In this document: in pieces, positions 15,943-23,537 of the stretch
How positions within the stretch are numbered: the first letter of the stretch is position 1
Layout: each line of letters begins with the position of its first letter
Source of the DNA: Arthrobacter sp. ISL-95
Lineage (GTDB): Bacteria > Actinomycetota > Actinomycetes > Actinomycetales > Micrococcaceae
DNA length: 64,000 nt
Assembly: GCF_018613695.1 (NCBI RefSeq)
Contig: NZ_JAGGPR010000009.1
Coordinates: 1-64,000 of the forward strand
Direction of reading: 5' to 3'
Position numbers and translations under genes: made by a program
The notes under the pieces: model-generated
What the model was told of the DNA's origin: nothing
The model's database searches: none
The model's input: the letters and a program-made list of their open reading frames with translations, nothing else

Positions 15943-16281
15943 ATGACCGTACTGAAGTCAATCGTGCTCTTCTTTTTCGCCGCCATCGCAGAAATCGGCG
16001 GAGCCTGGCTGATCTGGCAATCCGTACGCGAAGGCAAAGCATGGTGGTGGGCAGGACTCGGCATCATTGCGCTGGGCATCTACGGATTCTTCGCAGCCTT
16101 CCAACCCGAGGCCCACTTTGGCCGGGTCCTCGCGGCCTACGGCGGGGTGTTCATTGCTGGTTCACTGGCGTGGGGAATGCTCATGGACGGCTTCCGGCCC
16201 GACCGCTGGGATGTGATCGGAGCCGCCATCTGCATCGTCGGCGTTGGCGTCATCATGTTTGCGCCGCGCAATGGCAGCTGA
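15943..16281 (+). CDS. YnfA/UPF0060-family small membrane protein
   Basis: The 112-residue protein has four hydrophobic segments and the typical YnfA marks: [46 protein letters not shown] and GWGMLMDG-like sequence ([19 protein letters not shown]). The family resembles small multidrug resistance transporters in topology, but transport has not been generally shown. It stands alone, between the rpsF promoter and a terminator. Confidence 0.9.
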   Translation: MTVLKSIVLFFFAAIAEIGGAWLIWQSVREGKAWWWAGLGIIALGIYGFFAAFQPEAHFGRVLAAYGGVFIAGSLAWGMLMDGFRPDRWDVIGAAICIVGVGVIMFAPRNGS

Positions 16282-16306
16282 GCACGGAAACAGGCCCGGG
16301 CACGAC

Positions 16307-16339
16307 GAAACCCCCGGAAGATCACCTTCCGGGGGTTTC
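16307..16339 (+). terminator. Strong terminator after the YnfA-family gene
   Basis: GAAACCCCCGGAAG (16307-16320) pairs perfectly with its complement (16326-16339) around a 5-base loop. The right arm ends in TTTC and is followed by TTTG. It also lies just past the 3' end of the minus-strand tRNA gene and can stop both transcripts. Confidence 0.85.
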
Positions 16340-16343
16340 TTTG

Positions 16344-16426
16344 TGCGCGGAGGGGGACTTGAACCCCCACCCCCTTTCGAGGACTAGCACCTCAAGCTAG
16401 CGCGTCTGCCATTCCGCCACCCGCGC
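16344..16426 (-). tRNA. tRNA-Leu (anticodon GAG)
   Basis: The minus strand folds as a class II tRNA. The acceptor GCGCGGG pairs with TCCGCGC, the anticodon stem CTAGC/GCTAG holds the loop TTGAGGT (anticodon GAG), there is a long variable arm, and GGGGG/CCCCC forms the T stem around TTCAAGT. The discriminator is A and CCA is not encoded. A promoter-like TGTCAA, 16 bases, TATTCT lies upstream in an AT-rich stretch. Confidence 0.93.
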
Positions 16427-16531
16427 AAGGTGGTCAGGAGAATATGTTTCTTTTTTCTCCTTGACAGCGTCAAAGACACTAACACGAAGAACGGCAATCC
16501 GTGGATTCCTGTTGCGTTGGAAGCCTCCCGC

Positions 16532-16537
16532 TAGGGT
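16532..16537 (+). promoter_or_regulatory. -10 hexamer for a leaderless mRNA of the 54-residue protein
   Basis: TAGGGT ends exactly six bases before the ATG at 16544; the bases between (GGGGCC) are no better as a ribosome binding site at that distance. Confidence 0.5.
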
Positions 16538-16543
16538 GGGGCC

Positions 16544-16708
16544 ATGGATGCCACACCCCTAAGCGCCTTGATTCTGACAGTCACCTTCTCCGCGATCGCC
16601 CTCTATGTCCTGTACTTCGTGATCCGCGCCGGCGTACGCGACGGCATTCTGCAAGCTGACAAGAAGCGGAGCGAGCAAGCGGATCCGTCACGCCAAGCGG
16701 ACTTTTAA
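16544..16708 (+). CDS. Small single-helix membrane protein, 54 residues
   Basis: The frame opens with MDATPLSALILTVTFSAIA, has one hydrophobic helix (about residues 8-28, ending LYVLYFVIRAG), and a charged C-terminal tail rich in lysine, arginine, glutamate and glutamine. One membrane pass with a cytoplasmic tail is expected. A TAGGGT hexamer six bases before the ATG and a second leaderless-type promoter for the next gene bracket it neatly, which argues that it is real. The family is not recognised. It lies 26 bases before the DUF1345 gene. Confidence 0.6.
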   Translation: MDATPLSALILTVTFSAIALYVLYFVIRAGVRDGILQADKKRSEQADPSRQADF

Positions 16709-16722
16709 GCTCCTCCGCTGAC

Positions 16723-16728
16723 TAAGGT
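16723..16728 (+). promoter_or_regulatory. -10 hexamer for a leaderless DUF1345 mRNA
   Basis: TAAGGT ends six bases before the ATG at 16735, with no Shine-Dalgarno sequence. Confidence 0.5.
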
Positions 16729-16734
16729 GAGCAC

Positions 16735-17394
16735 ATGCACAACGTCAGGGTGAAGCGGAGCCGGCTGCGCTTTGTGGTCATGGTGCTGGCCGGCGCATTG
16801 GCGTTCGGGGCTGCCGGCGCCTCAGGCAGTTGGGTGGATGCTCCGGCAGTCGGCTGGGCCGCCGCCGCCCTGGTCTATGTGGTGTGGGTGTGGTTGGTGA
16901 TCGCACGGCTTGATCCTGCGGAGACTCAGCACCATGCAACGTCCGAGGACCCATCGCGTGGCGTCACGGACGTGCTGATACTGATCGCCAACCTGGCCAG
17001 CCTTGCGGCTGTGGCCGCCGTCATCGTCGATTCGCACACGCAAGGAACGGGCGCACGTCTTTCATCTGCAGCCCTCGCCCTGACATGCGTGGGATTGTCC
17101 TGGATGTTGGTCCAAACCCTCTTCACGCTGCGTTACGCCGAGCTGTACTACAGCCAAGACGCCCGTGCCGGCGGTGAAGTGGGCGGCATCAGCTTCAACC
17201 AGGAACGCCCTCCGCAGTACACGGATTTCGCCTATCTGGCCACGAGTTTGGGTATGACCTACCAGGTATCGGACACCAACCTCGGCAATCACACCATCCG
17301 GCTCGAGGCGCTGAAACATAGCCTGCTGTCTTACCTGTTCGGAACCGTCATTCTGGCGGTCACCATTAACTTGGTCATCGGCCTGGCCCAGTAG
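16735..17394 (+). CDS. DUF1345-family membrane protein
   Basis: The 219-residue protein has about five hydrophobic segments and the DUF1345 signature region: VQTLFTLRYAELYYSQ (about residues 126-141), GGISFNQERPPQYTDFAYLATSLGMTYQVSDT (about 146-178) and a C-terminal helix. The family is widespread and of unknown function. It begins 26 bases after the small membrane protein but seems to have its own leaderless promoter. It ends at a bidirectional terminator shared with the convergent amino acid permease. Confidence 0.88.
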   Translation: MHNVRVKRSRLRFVVMVLAGALAFGAAGASGSWVDAPAVGWAAAALVYVVWVWLVIARLDPAETQHHATSEDPSRGVTDVLILIANLASLAAVAAVIVDSHTQGTGARLSSAALALTCVGLSWMLVQTLFTLRYAELYYSQDARAGGEVGGISFNQERPPQYTDFAYLATSLGMTYQVSDTNLGNHTIRLEALKHSLLSYLFGTVILAVTINLVIGLAQ

Positions 17395-17440
17395 CCGCGC
17401 GCCGGCGCCCCTAGAACGTGGGCACCCCTTAAAACAAGAC

Positions 17441-17477
17441 AGGACAGCCGCCGTCGAGTGTTGACGGCGGCTGTCCT
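17441..17477. terminator. Bidirectional terminator between DUF1345 and permease genes
   Basis: AGGACAGCCGCCGTC (17441-17455) pairs perfectly with its complement (17463-17477) around GAGTGTT. A short A-run on the left serves the minus-strand transcript; the right flank is T-poor. Confidence 0.8.
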
Positions 17478-17500
17478 GCTATGGAAATAGACGACGCCGG

Positions 17501-18907
17501 TTAGGAACCAATCTTGGTGCGTTCGGCTTCTCCGCCAAGCGACGGGATGGAAGGGTTGTTGCCTTTGATGCGATAACGAAGCACGCCGATGCCCACCACA
17601 ATCGCGGCCAACGCAAGCGAGAGGAACAGCGACTCGCGTGTGGACTCGATGATGACCATGCCGATGATGAGTGCCACGATGGCACCGATGGCAATCCACG
17701 TGAGGTACGGGAAGAACCACATCTTGAGGTCCAGATCCTTGGCAGCTGCACCCATTCGTTTGCGCAGGATGAGCTGCGAGGTTGCGATGACCAACCATAC
17801 GAAGAGCGCAATGGCGCCCGAGGTGTTCACGAGGAACAGGAACACGGAGTCCGGGGCGATGTAGTTGGCGCCCACGGTGAGGAATCCCACCACGGTGGAA
17901 GCGAGCACTGCCGCGGCAGGAACGCCACGCTTGGAGATCTTCATCCAGGCCCGGGGTGCATCGCCCCGTTGCGAGAGCGAGAAGAGCATACGGCTGGCGG
18001 TGTAGAGGCCAGAGTTCAGGCAGGAGAGCACCGAGGTGAGGACAACGATGTCCATGATGGTGCCGGCGCCCGGGATTCCGTAGAGCTCGATGACGGCGAC
18101 GTAAGGGCTCTTGGCGACGGAAGCGTCGTTCCAAGGCAACAGGGTCACCACGATGGCGATGGAGCCGATGTAGAAGATCAGGATGCGCCACACAGTGGAC
18201 TTAACAGCCTTCTTGACGGCGTCCACCGGGTTCTCGGATTCGCCGGCAGCAATGGTGGCGATTTCGGCGCCGAAGAAGGAGAAGACCACCACGAGGATGC
18301 CCGCCAGGACTGCGCCCGGGCCGTTGGGCATGAAGCCGCCCTGATCCAGCAGGTTGGCGACGCCGGGGGCGGAAACACCCGGCATGAGACCGAGGATTGC
18401 CACGATGCCCGCGAGCAGGAAGATGACGATTGCCGCGACCTTGATGGAGGCGAACCAGAATTCGAACTCGCCGTAAGACTTCACTGAGCCGAGGTTGGTC
18501 AGTGTGAGGAGCACCATGAGAACAAGTGCCCAGATCCACTGATCGACACCGGGAACCCAGCGGTGCATGATGGCGGCACCGGCCGTGGCTTCGATGCCAA
18601 GGACGATGATCCAGAACCAGGCGTAGAGCCAGCCGATGCTGAATCCGGCCCAACGGCCGAGTGCCTTGTCCGCGTAGGTGGAGAACGAGCCCGTCTCAGG
18701 GTTTGCCGCAGCCATCTCACCAAGCATGCGCATGACGAGGATGACCACTAGGCCGGCAGCAAGGTAGGCCACGAGGATGCCCGGGCCAGCCTGCTGGATG
18801 GCGGCCCCCGAACCAACGAACAGTCCGGCTCCGATAACGCCGGCAATGGCGATCATGGAGAGGTGCCGTGGCTTCAGGGACTTGGAAAGCTGTTGGTCAG
18901 CGTGCAT
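17501..18907 (-). CDS. APC-superfamily amino acid permease
   Basis: The protein (about 468 residues from ATG 18907) is an inner-membrane amino acid:proton symporter of the AAT/APC type with about 12 helices. The start SKSLKPRHLSMIAIAGVIGAGLFVGSGAAI is the conserved first helix with its GAGLF-type binding loop. Other conserved parts are GEMAAANPETGSFSTYADKALG and FSFFGAEIATIAAGESENP. It resembles GABA, asparagine or proline permeases; the substrate cannot be fixed. ATG 18907 is favoured because AAAGGA lies 12 bases upstream; an alternative GTG at 18943 would add 12 basic residues. A 22-bp palindrome lies upstream at 19072-19093. Confidence 0.88.
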   Translation of the reverse strand: MHADQQLSKSLKPRHLSMIAIAGVIGAGLFVGSGAAIQQAGPGILVAYLAAGLVVILVMRMLGEMAAANPETGSFSTYADKALGRWAGFSIGWLYAWFWIIVLGIEATAGAAIMHRWVPGVDQWIWALVLMVLLTLTNLGSVKSYGEFEFWFASIKVAAIVIFLLAGIVAILGLMPGVSAPGVANLLDQGGFMPNGPGAVLAGILVVVFSFFGAEIATIAAGESENPVDAVKKAVKSTVWRILIFYIGSIAIVVTLLPWNDASVAKSPYVAVIELYGIPGAGTIMDIVVLTSVLSCLNSGLYTASRMLFSLSQRGDAPRAWMKISKRGVPAAAVLASTVVGFLTVGANYIAPDSVFLFLVNTSGAIALFVWLVIATSQLILRKRMGAAAKDLDLKMWFFPYLTWIAIGAIVALIIGMVIIESTRESLFLSLALAAIVVGIGVLRYRIKGNNPSIPSLGGEAERTKIGS

Positions 18908-19071
18908 GGGTCGGCGCCGTCCTTTAGGTTTGGGGTTGGCCACAGTGGTGTGCCACGGGCCACATGACTAAATCACGCTAACCTGCTACACCGAACTGAA
19001 TCCTGTGCAACCGAACATTTTGCATCCACCCAAACAGGGGGCATGCACAAAATGTAAACTCAGAGGCATCC

Positions 19072-19093
19072 AAAGTTTCCTATAGGAAACTTT
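19072..19093. promoter_or_regulatory. 22-bp perfect palindrome upstream of the amino acid permease
   Basis: AAAGTTTCC (19072-19080), TATA, and GGAAACTTT (19085-19093) form an uninterrupted palindrome 165 bases before the permease start and 35 bases past the aminopeptidase stop. With no T-run it reads as a dimeric repressor site; the regulator is not evident. Confidence 0.5.
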
Positions 19094-19128
19094 TGCAATA
19101 CCCCTGAAATGACTGCTTGAGGCTTCCG

Positions 19129-20436
19129 CTAAGCCATCGTGCCGAAGAAGAGCTCTACTACGGAGGCCAGACTCTTGGCATCCTCCACTCCGCAGAGCTC
19201 CCGCGCAGAGTGCATGGACAACAACGGGATGCCCACATCCACGGTCCGGATCCCGAGGCGGGTGGCAGTCAAGGGCCCAATGGTGGAGCCGCACGGGAGA
19301 TCGTTGTTGGAAACGTACTCCTGGTACGGAACACCGGACTCATCGCAAAGCCGCGCCCAGAATGCGGCTCCCGCAGCATCCGTAGCGTAGCGCTGGTTGG
19401 CGTTGATCTTGAGCAGCGGGCCGCCGTTCAGCACAGGCCTGTTGGCAGGATCGTGCTTCTCCGCGTAGTTGGGGTGGACGGCGTGGCCGGCGTCCGCAGA
19501 AATGCAGAACGACGCCGCTATGGCCTGCCGCCTCTGGCTCACCGAAGCGCCAAGGCCGTCGGAGATGCGCATCAGAATGTCCTCAAGAATGGGTCCGCAG
19601 GCGCCGGAACGCGAATTTGAACCGATCTCCTCATGATCGAACGCCGCGAGGACGGCGATCGGGCCCGTGACCGGCACAGCCGAGCCGTGGGCTATCAGAG
19701 CCATCAGACCCGCGTGTGTGGAGGAAAGGTTGTCCAAACGGCCGGAGGCGAAGAACTCACCCTTGGCGCCGAAAACCGCAGGTGCCTGCGTGTCCGCCAC
19801 AACGACGTCGTAACCGCCGATGTCTGCGGCATCAACAGTGGAGCCTTCCACGCGATCGGCGAGCAATCCCAAGAGGTCCTCGCCGGCAGGATCGCCCTGA
19901 CCAAAGATAGGGTTCATGTGCTGCTGCTTGGACAGCTGGAGCCCGCTGTCATTGACGCCGCGATCCAAGTGGATGGCGAGCTGCGGGAAACGAAGGAGGG
20001 GACCAGTTGCCGTCAGATGCTGAGTGCCGTCGCGAATGACCAATCGGCCGGCCAACTGTAGCTCGCGGTCCAACCAGGAGTTGAGCAAGGGCCCGCCATA
20101 AACCTCCACACCCGCCTGCAGCCAACCGAATTTCCCGGTAGTGGGCTTCGGTTTCAGCTTGAACGACGGAGAGTCGGTGTGCGCACCAAGAATGTTGAAA
20201 CCAGTGGTTGGGCCAGCGCCTTCGGGCGTTACCCAAGCAATGAGCGCGCCGTCACGGATCATGTAGAACTTACCTGCTCCGCCATCCCAGGGCTGCAGTT
20301 CGTCCAAACCGGTGAAGCCAACTGCGTCCAAGCGTCGTGCGGCCTCGTGCACCGCGTGGAAGCTGGACGGCGACGCCGTCACGTAAGCACCGAGGTCCTT
20401 GATGTGGTCAATTGCAGCGGGGGCATTCGAAGGCAT
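19129..20436 (-). CDS. apeB: M18-family aminopeptidase
   Basis: The 435-residue protein is a full-length M18 zinc aminopeptidase. These large cytoplasmic complexes remove N-terminal residues, often acidic ones, from peptides. The metal and catalytic residues are visible: histidine in GAHTDSPSFKL, aspartate in GRLDNLSS, the glutamate pair in DHEEIGSNSRSGA, aspartate in SADAGHAVHPNY and histidine near the end in LLSMHSARELCG. It may supply amino acids in concert with the permease downstream, but a palindrome and separate promoters argue against one operon. A TAGACT hexamer seven bases before the ATG predicts a leaderless mRNA. Confidence 0.93.
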   Translation of the reverse strand: MPSNAPAAIDHIKDLGAYVTASPSSFHAVHEAARRLDAVGFTGLDELQPWDGGAGKFYMIRDGALIAWVTPEGAGPTTGFNILGAHTDSPSFKLKPKPTTGKFGWLQAGVEVYGGPLLNSWLDRELQLAGRLVIRDGTQHLTATGPLLRFPQLAIHLDRGVNDSGLQLSKQQHMNPIFGQGDPAGEDLLGLLADRVEGSTVDAADIGGYDVVVADTQAPAVFGAKGEFFASGRLDNLSSTHAGLMALIAHGSAVPVTGPIAVLAAFDHEEIGSNSRSGACGPILEDILMRISDGLGASVSQRRQAIAASFCISADAGHAVHPNYAEKHDPANRPVLNGGPLLKINANQRYATDAAGAAFWARLCDESGVPYQEYVSNNDLPCGSTIGPLTATRLGIRTVDVGIPLLSMHSARELCGVEDAKSLASVVELFFGTMA

Positions 20437-20443
20437 GCCCCCG

Positions 20444-20449
20444 AGTCTA
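20444..20449 (-). promoter_or_regulatory. -10 hexamer for a leaderless aminopeptidase mRNA
   Basis: TAGACT on the minus strand ends seven bases before the ATG at 20436; no ribosome binding site is seen in that space. Confidence 0.45.
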
Positions 20450-20473
20450 GCCCCGCTCTAGTTTCGGGGCAGT

Positions 20474-21361
20474 CTAAACGGTGACGTTCAGCGCGGCCGT
20501 GTAGCCGCCCGCAACCGAGCCGGACATAGTCGCCAATTGGTATATTCCCCCGTCATCCCCGAAGACGTTGTCCGAGGTCAGGGTGGTATTGGGGAAGGTC
20601 CGGGCACTGGACTCATATCCCGGACTTGCGTAAACCTCCTTGCAGGCAGGCTCATTGAGCGCAATTTGAGACACCGCCAGGACTTGCCCGGCAGCGGTCA
20701 TTTTGCTCATGGATTCAAATACCTCAAAGTGAACATGAGGCCAGCGGCCCTTGTACGCACCAGGGTAGATAGTGCTGAAGGTAAGTTGCCCGTTGGTGTC
20801 CGCTTCCTGCACACCGCGGAGGTAGTTCTCGTTCTCAAGGCCCGAATCGTAGAGCGAGTACTTGCCGTCCTGGTCGCAGTGCCAGGCATATACGGCGGCG
20901 CCGGCCAAGGGGGCGCAACCGTTGGAATTGTCCAGAAGCGTCAGCGTAACCGTCAACGGCACGCCCTCGGCTTTGGTGGTAGACGTGCCAAAGCTGGATC
21001 TGATATCGCGACGAACCACTCCGGAAGCCTCAAGCACGTTTGGGCCATTGGAGCCGTCGCCCGGGTAGGGCCCCAACGTCTCCTCCGGGATCTCCACGCC
21101 GCACTCTGCGAAGGCGCGGGTCACGGTACTCGTGGCCGACGCTGAAGATGACGCAGCCGCAGTCGTGCTTGCCGTGGCGGCGGCAGTAGAGCCGGCCGTG
21201 CTCGACGACGATGCGCTGCCGCCTCCCGCACTTGGCGTGCAGGCAGCGAGTGCTGCGACCGTGCCTGTGCCGAACAGGACCCCTAGGCTGCGACGCCGAC
21301 TCAGGAGAGTGGAGAGGTCAAACTCAAGGCCGCGATCGTGATGGGGGCGTGGAGTGGTCAT
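20474..21361 (-). CDS. Exported intradiol ring-cleavage dioxygenase-like lipoprotein
   Basis: The 295-residue protein starts with a twin-arginine-type signal (LLSRRRSLGVLFGTGTVAALAAC) ending in a lipobox cysteine near residue 41. A serine/alanine/threonine-rich linker of about 40 residues follows, then a domain like the intradiol dioxygenases. LGPYPGDG, AAVYAWHCDQDGKYSLYD and FSTIYPGAYKGRWPHVHFEV supply the tyrosine and histidine iron ligands. Classical members are cytoplasmic and open catechol or protocatechuate rings; exported lipoprotein versions are known in actinobacteria but their substrates are unclear. It would act outside the membrane. No aromatic catabolism genes are next to it. Confidence 0.85.
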   Translation of the reverse strand: MTTPRPHHDRGLEFDLSTLLSRRRSLGVLFGTGTVAALAACTPSAGGGSASSSSTAGSTAAATASTTAAASSSASATSTVTRAFAECGVEIPEETLGPYPGDGSNGPNVLEASGVVRRDIRSSFGTSTTKAEGVPLTVTLTLLDNSNGCAPLAGAAVYAWHCDQDGKYSLYDSGLENENYLRGVQEADTNGQLTFSTIYPGAYKGRWPHVHFEVFESMSKMTAAGQVLAVSQIALNEPACKEVYASPGYESSARTFPNTTLTSDNVFGDDGGIYQLATMSGSVAGGYTAALNVTV

Positions 21362-21526
21362 ACATCCATGAAACGCGTCGCGGCTATGGGTTGTACATGG
21401 GGAAACTGTGCCTGAACTGTGAAACCCACACGGCAGGTGTGCAGAATAGGCATTTCGATATGCTTGTAATGCTCATCACGTCATGGCACGATATCTCAAA
21501 GACACACTGACGGAAGGGTCCTCAAA

Positions 21527-21976
21527 ATGAACATCGAACTTAAGACGGTGCGTAAGCTCCGCATTCACTGGCCCATTCCCACGGAGATCCTGACTCGCCT
21601 CGCGGGCGGCGACCTTCAGGCGTTGAACTCGGACGCCGGCGTCACCTCCCTGTTGGAAGAGCTGCAAGCCACGCCGGAACTGGGCGGTTTTGGGAATTAT
21701 CACCACGTTTTCGAGTCTTCAGCAGGATTCGAAGGATTCACCGTGGGTGAAGGGGCCAACCCCACTCTCGGCACAATAGGCCAGCGGACAATCTCACCCA
21801 CATTCGTGTTCACCACCTACTTTGACGACTCCCTGGATCAGAGCACTGTTCAAGCCCTGGTTCAACGAATTGTGGACATCCACCCGTGGGAAGTTCCCGT
21901 CATTGAGGTCTCAGGACCACTCAGCGTTTCCAGCAGCGCCGTAGCCGCTCACGCAGAATCGAGGATGGCGTCATGA
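21527..21976 (+). CDS. Unrecognised 149-residue protein co-translated with a cyclase
   Basis: I do not recognise the family. The N-terminal half has a charged start (IELKTVRKLRIHWPIPTEILTRL) and a central GFGNYHHVFESSAGFEGF. The C-terminal half contains FVFTTYFDDSLDQSTVQALVQRIVDIHPWEVPVIEV. The last motif resembles the HPYE-P strand of NIF3-like and CutA-like ferredoxin-fold proteins, so a PII-like alpha/beta domain is possible; this is inference. GGAAGGG precedes the ATG at 21527. The stop overlaps the cyclase start by four bases, so the two proteins are made together and probably work together. Confidence 0.65.
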   Translation: MNIELKTVRKLRIHWPIPTEILTRLAGGDLQALNSDAGVTSLLEELQATPELGGFGNYHHVFESSAGFEGFTVGEGANPTLGTIGQRTISPTFVFTTYFDDSLDQSTVQALVQRIVDIHPWEVPVIEVSGPLSVSSSAVAAHAESRMAS

Positions 21977-22713
21977 GCTCTCCCCTATGGCATGAGCTGG
22001 CGCCACTTCTCCTCAACAGAACATACACAGACCTGACCCATGCATTTCATCCCGGTCAGCCCCACTTCCCCGCGTTTCCCGACGAAACCAGGGAAACCCT
22101 CTTCGATCTGGAAAAGGGAGATGGATTCACTGCACACCGGTACTCGATTGTGGGCCAGTGGGGCACCCACGTGGATCCGCCCTCGCATTTTGTCCGCGGC
22201 GGGAGGACTCTTGATCAGCTCCCCGTTGAAGAGATGATCTTGCCGTTGGTGGTCCTGGACATCAGCAGCCGGGTTCTCGCAGATCCGGACGCCACACCCA
22301 ACCTGGACGATGTCCTGGAGTGGGAATCGCGCAACGGGAACATCCCCGCAGGTTCATTCGTGGCACTGCGCACTGGATGGAGTCGCCGCTGGCCGGACAC
22401 CACGGCCATGGCCAACCGCGACGACGCCGGGATAAGCCACACTCCCGGGTGGTCCCGCGAAGTCCTGGAGTACCTGATTGAAAAGCGTTCAGTCACTGCC
22501 CTCGGGCACGAACAAACGGATACGGACCCCGGAATGGCCACCTCACGCCAGGATTTCAGCCTGGAAACCTACGTGCTCGCCCAGGACAAATGGCAAATCG
22601 AGCTGATGGCCAACCTGGAGCACGTTCCGGAGGCGGGGGCCGCTCTGATTGCCACTTGGGCAAAGCCGCACGAGGGCAGTGGCTTTCCGGCCAGGGTCTT
22701 CTCCATCCACTAG
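21973..22713 (+). CDS. Cyclase-family (kynurenine formamidase-like) hydrolase
   Basis: The 246-residue protein belongs to the putative cyclase family, metal-dependent hydrolases that include bacterial kynurenine formamidase and isatin hydrolase. The metal motif GQWGTHVDPPSHF (about residues 57-69) is intact, and DISSRV, LRTGWSRRW and VTALGHEQTDTDPG follow at the expected places. It is longer than kynurenine formamidases (about 210 residues) and closer to the isatin-hydrolase-like group, so the substrate is probably a cyclic amide, lactone or similar compound. It overlaps the upstream unknown gene by ATGA and is followed by an IclR regulator. Confidence 0.85.
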   Translation: MSSPLWHELAPLLLNRTYTDLTHAFHPGQPHFPAFPDETRETLFDLEKGDGFTAHRYSIVGQWGTHVDPPSHFVRGGRTLDQLPVEEMILPLVVLDISSRVLADPDATPNLDDVLEWESRNGNIPAGSFVALRTGWSRRWPDTTAMANRDDAGISHTPGWSREVLEYLIEKRSVTALGHEQTDTDPGMATSRQDFSLETYVLAQDKWQIELMANLEHVPEAGAALIATWAKPHEGSGFPARVFSIH

Positions 22714-22715
22714 GC

Positions 22716-22757
22716 CTAGCCACCCCGCTTGCACGCATGCCACAAGCGGGTGGCTAG
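22716..22757. promoter_or_regulatory. Inverted repeat between cyclase and IclR genes
   Basis: CTAGCCACCCCGCTTG (22716-22731) pairs with CAAGCGGGTGGCTAG (22743-22757) with one bulged C and an 11-base loop. The right arm runs into the -10 hexamer of the IclR gene. It may end the cyclase transcript, or be the operator through which the regulator controls itself. Confidence 0.5.
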
Positions 22758-22760
22758 AAT
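22755..22760 (+). promoter_or_regulatory. -10 hexamer for a leaderless IclR mRNA
   Basis: TAGAAT ends six bases before the ATG at 22767. It overlaps the right arm of the inverted repeat, so a protein bound there would block it. Confidence 0.55.
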
Positions 22761-22766
22761 CGACCC

Positions 22767-23537
22767 ATGTCAAAGACCTCCAGCATGGGCCGTGGAATGT
22801 TGGCGCTCCTCGCTGTCGGAGAACGTCATGCAGAAGGATTCGACGGCGGCACTGTTGCTCACGTCGCAACCCGCTTGGGCAAAGACCGCAGTCAAGTGTC
22901 ACGGAGCCTGAAAGGTGCGCACCAGGAAGGCTTCCTGAGGCGGACCGAGCAACGTGAATACAGCTTGGACTGGTCTGTCCTGACAGACGCTCAACTGGTG
23001 ACTGAGCAGCGGCTGCAGACCGACGGCCTCGCTGCGCTGGAAGGCTTGGCCACCGAAACCAACGAAGCCTGCTTTCTGGGCGTGCTCAGTGGAAACAGTA
23101 CGGTGACCATCGGTGAGCAAGTTCCGGAAAGTGCCAATTTGGTGGGTTCCTGGCTGGGCCGCCCCTACCCCGCCTACTGCAGCGACGCCGGCCAAGCACT
23201 CCTCTGGAATGCCGACGAAGCTGAGATACGGAAAATCTTTGATGGCGTTGAGTTCGTCAACCACGGACCCAACACTCCAGCGTCAGTGGAAGATTTTCTG
23301 GACCGGCTCGGCAAAGCGCGTGAGCGCGGATATTCAGTAGTGGATGAAGAGGCCGAACCCGGACTTTACTCGTTGGCGGCGCCCATCAGGGACTTCAAGG
23401 GAGAGGTGGCAGCTGCCCTGCAGATCGTTGGTCCCAAGGCACGCATCGAACCCCAGCGGGAGACGTTCGCCATAGCGCTGGGCTCATGGCGAGAGTGGCT
23501 TGAGGCCCAGGTGGGCGGGCGAACCCAACCGCAGTGA
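22767..23537 (+). CDS. IclR-family transcriptional regulator
   Basis: The 256-residue protein has an N-terminal winged helix (SMGRGMLALLAVGERHAEGFDGGTVAHVATRLGKDRSQVSRSLK) and a C-terminal IclR effector domain (PAYCSDAGQALLWNADEAEI; ERGYSVVDEEAEPGLYSLAAPIRDFKGEVAAALQIVGP). It directly follows the unknown-cyclase pair on the same strand and is the natural candidate to control it in response to its substrate. A leaderless-type TAGAAT precedes the ATG. Its last 54 bases overlap the end of a second, convergent IclR gene. The two share the same domain order and ILWN/LLWD effector-domain features and may be distant paralogues. Confidence 0.87.
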   Translation: MSKTSSMGRGMLALLAVGERHAEGFDGGTVAHVATRLGKDRSQVSRSLKGAHQEGFLRRTEQREYSLDWSVLTDAQLVTEQRLQTDGLAALEGLATETNEACFLGVLSGNSTVTIGEQVPESANLVGSWLGRPYPAYCSDAGQALLWNADEAEIRKIFDGVEFVNHGPNTPASVEDFLDRLGKARERGYSVVDEEAEPGLYSLAAPIRDFKGEVAAALQIVGPKARIEPQRETFAIALGSWREWLEAQVGGRTQPQ

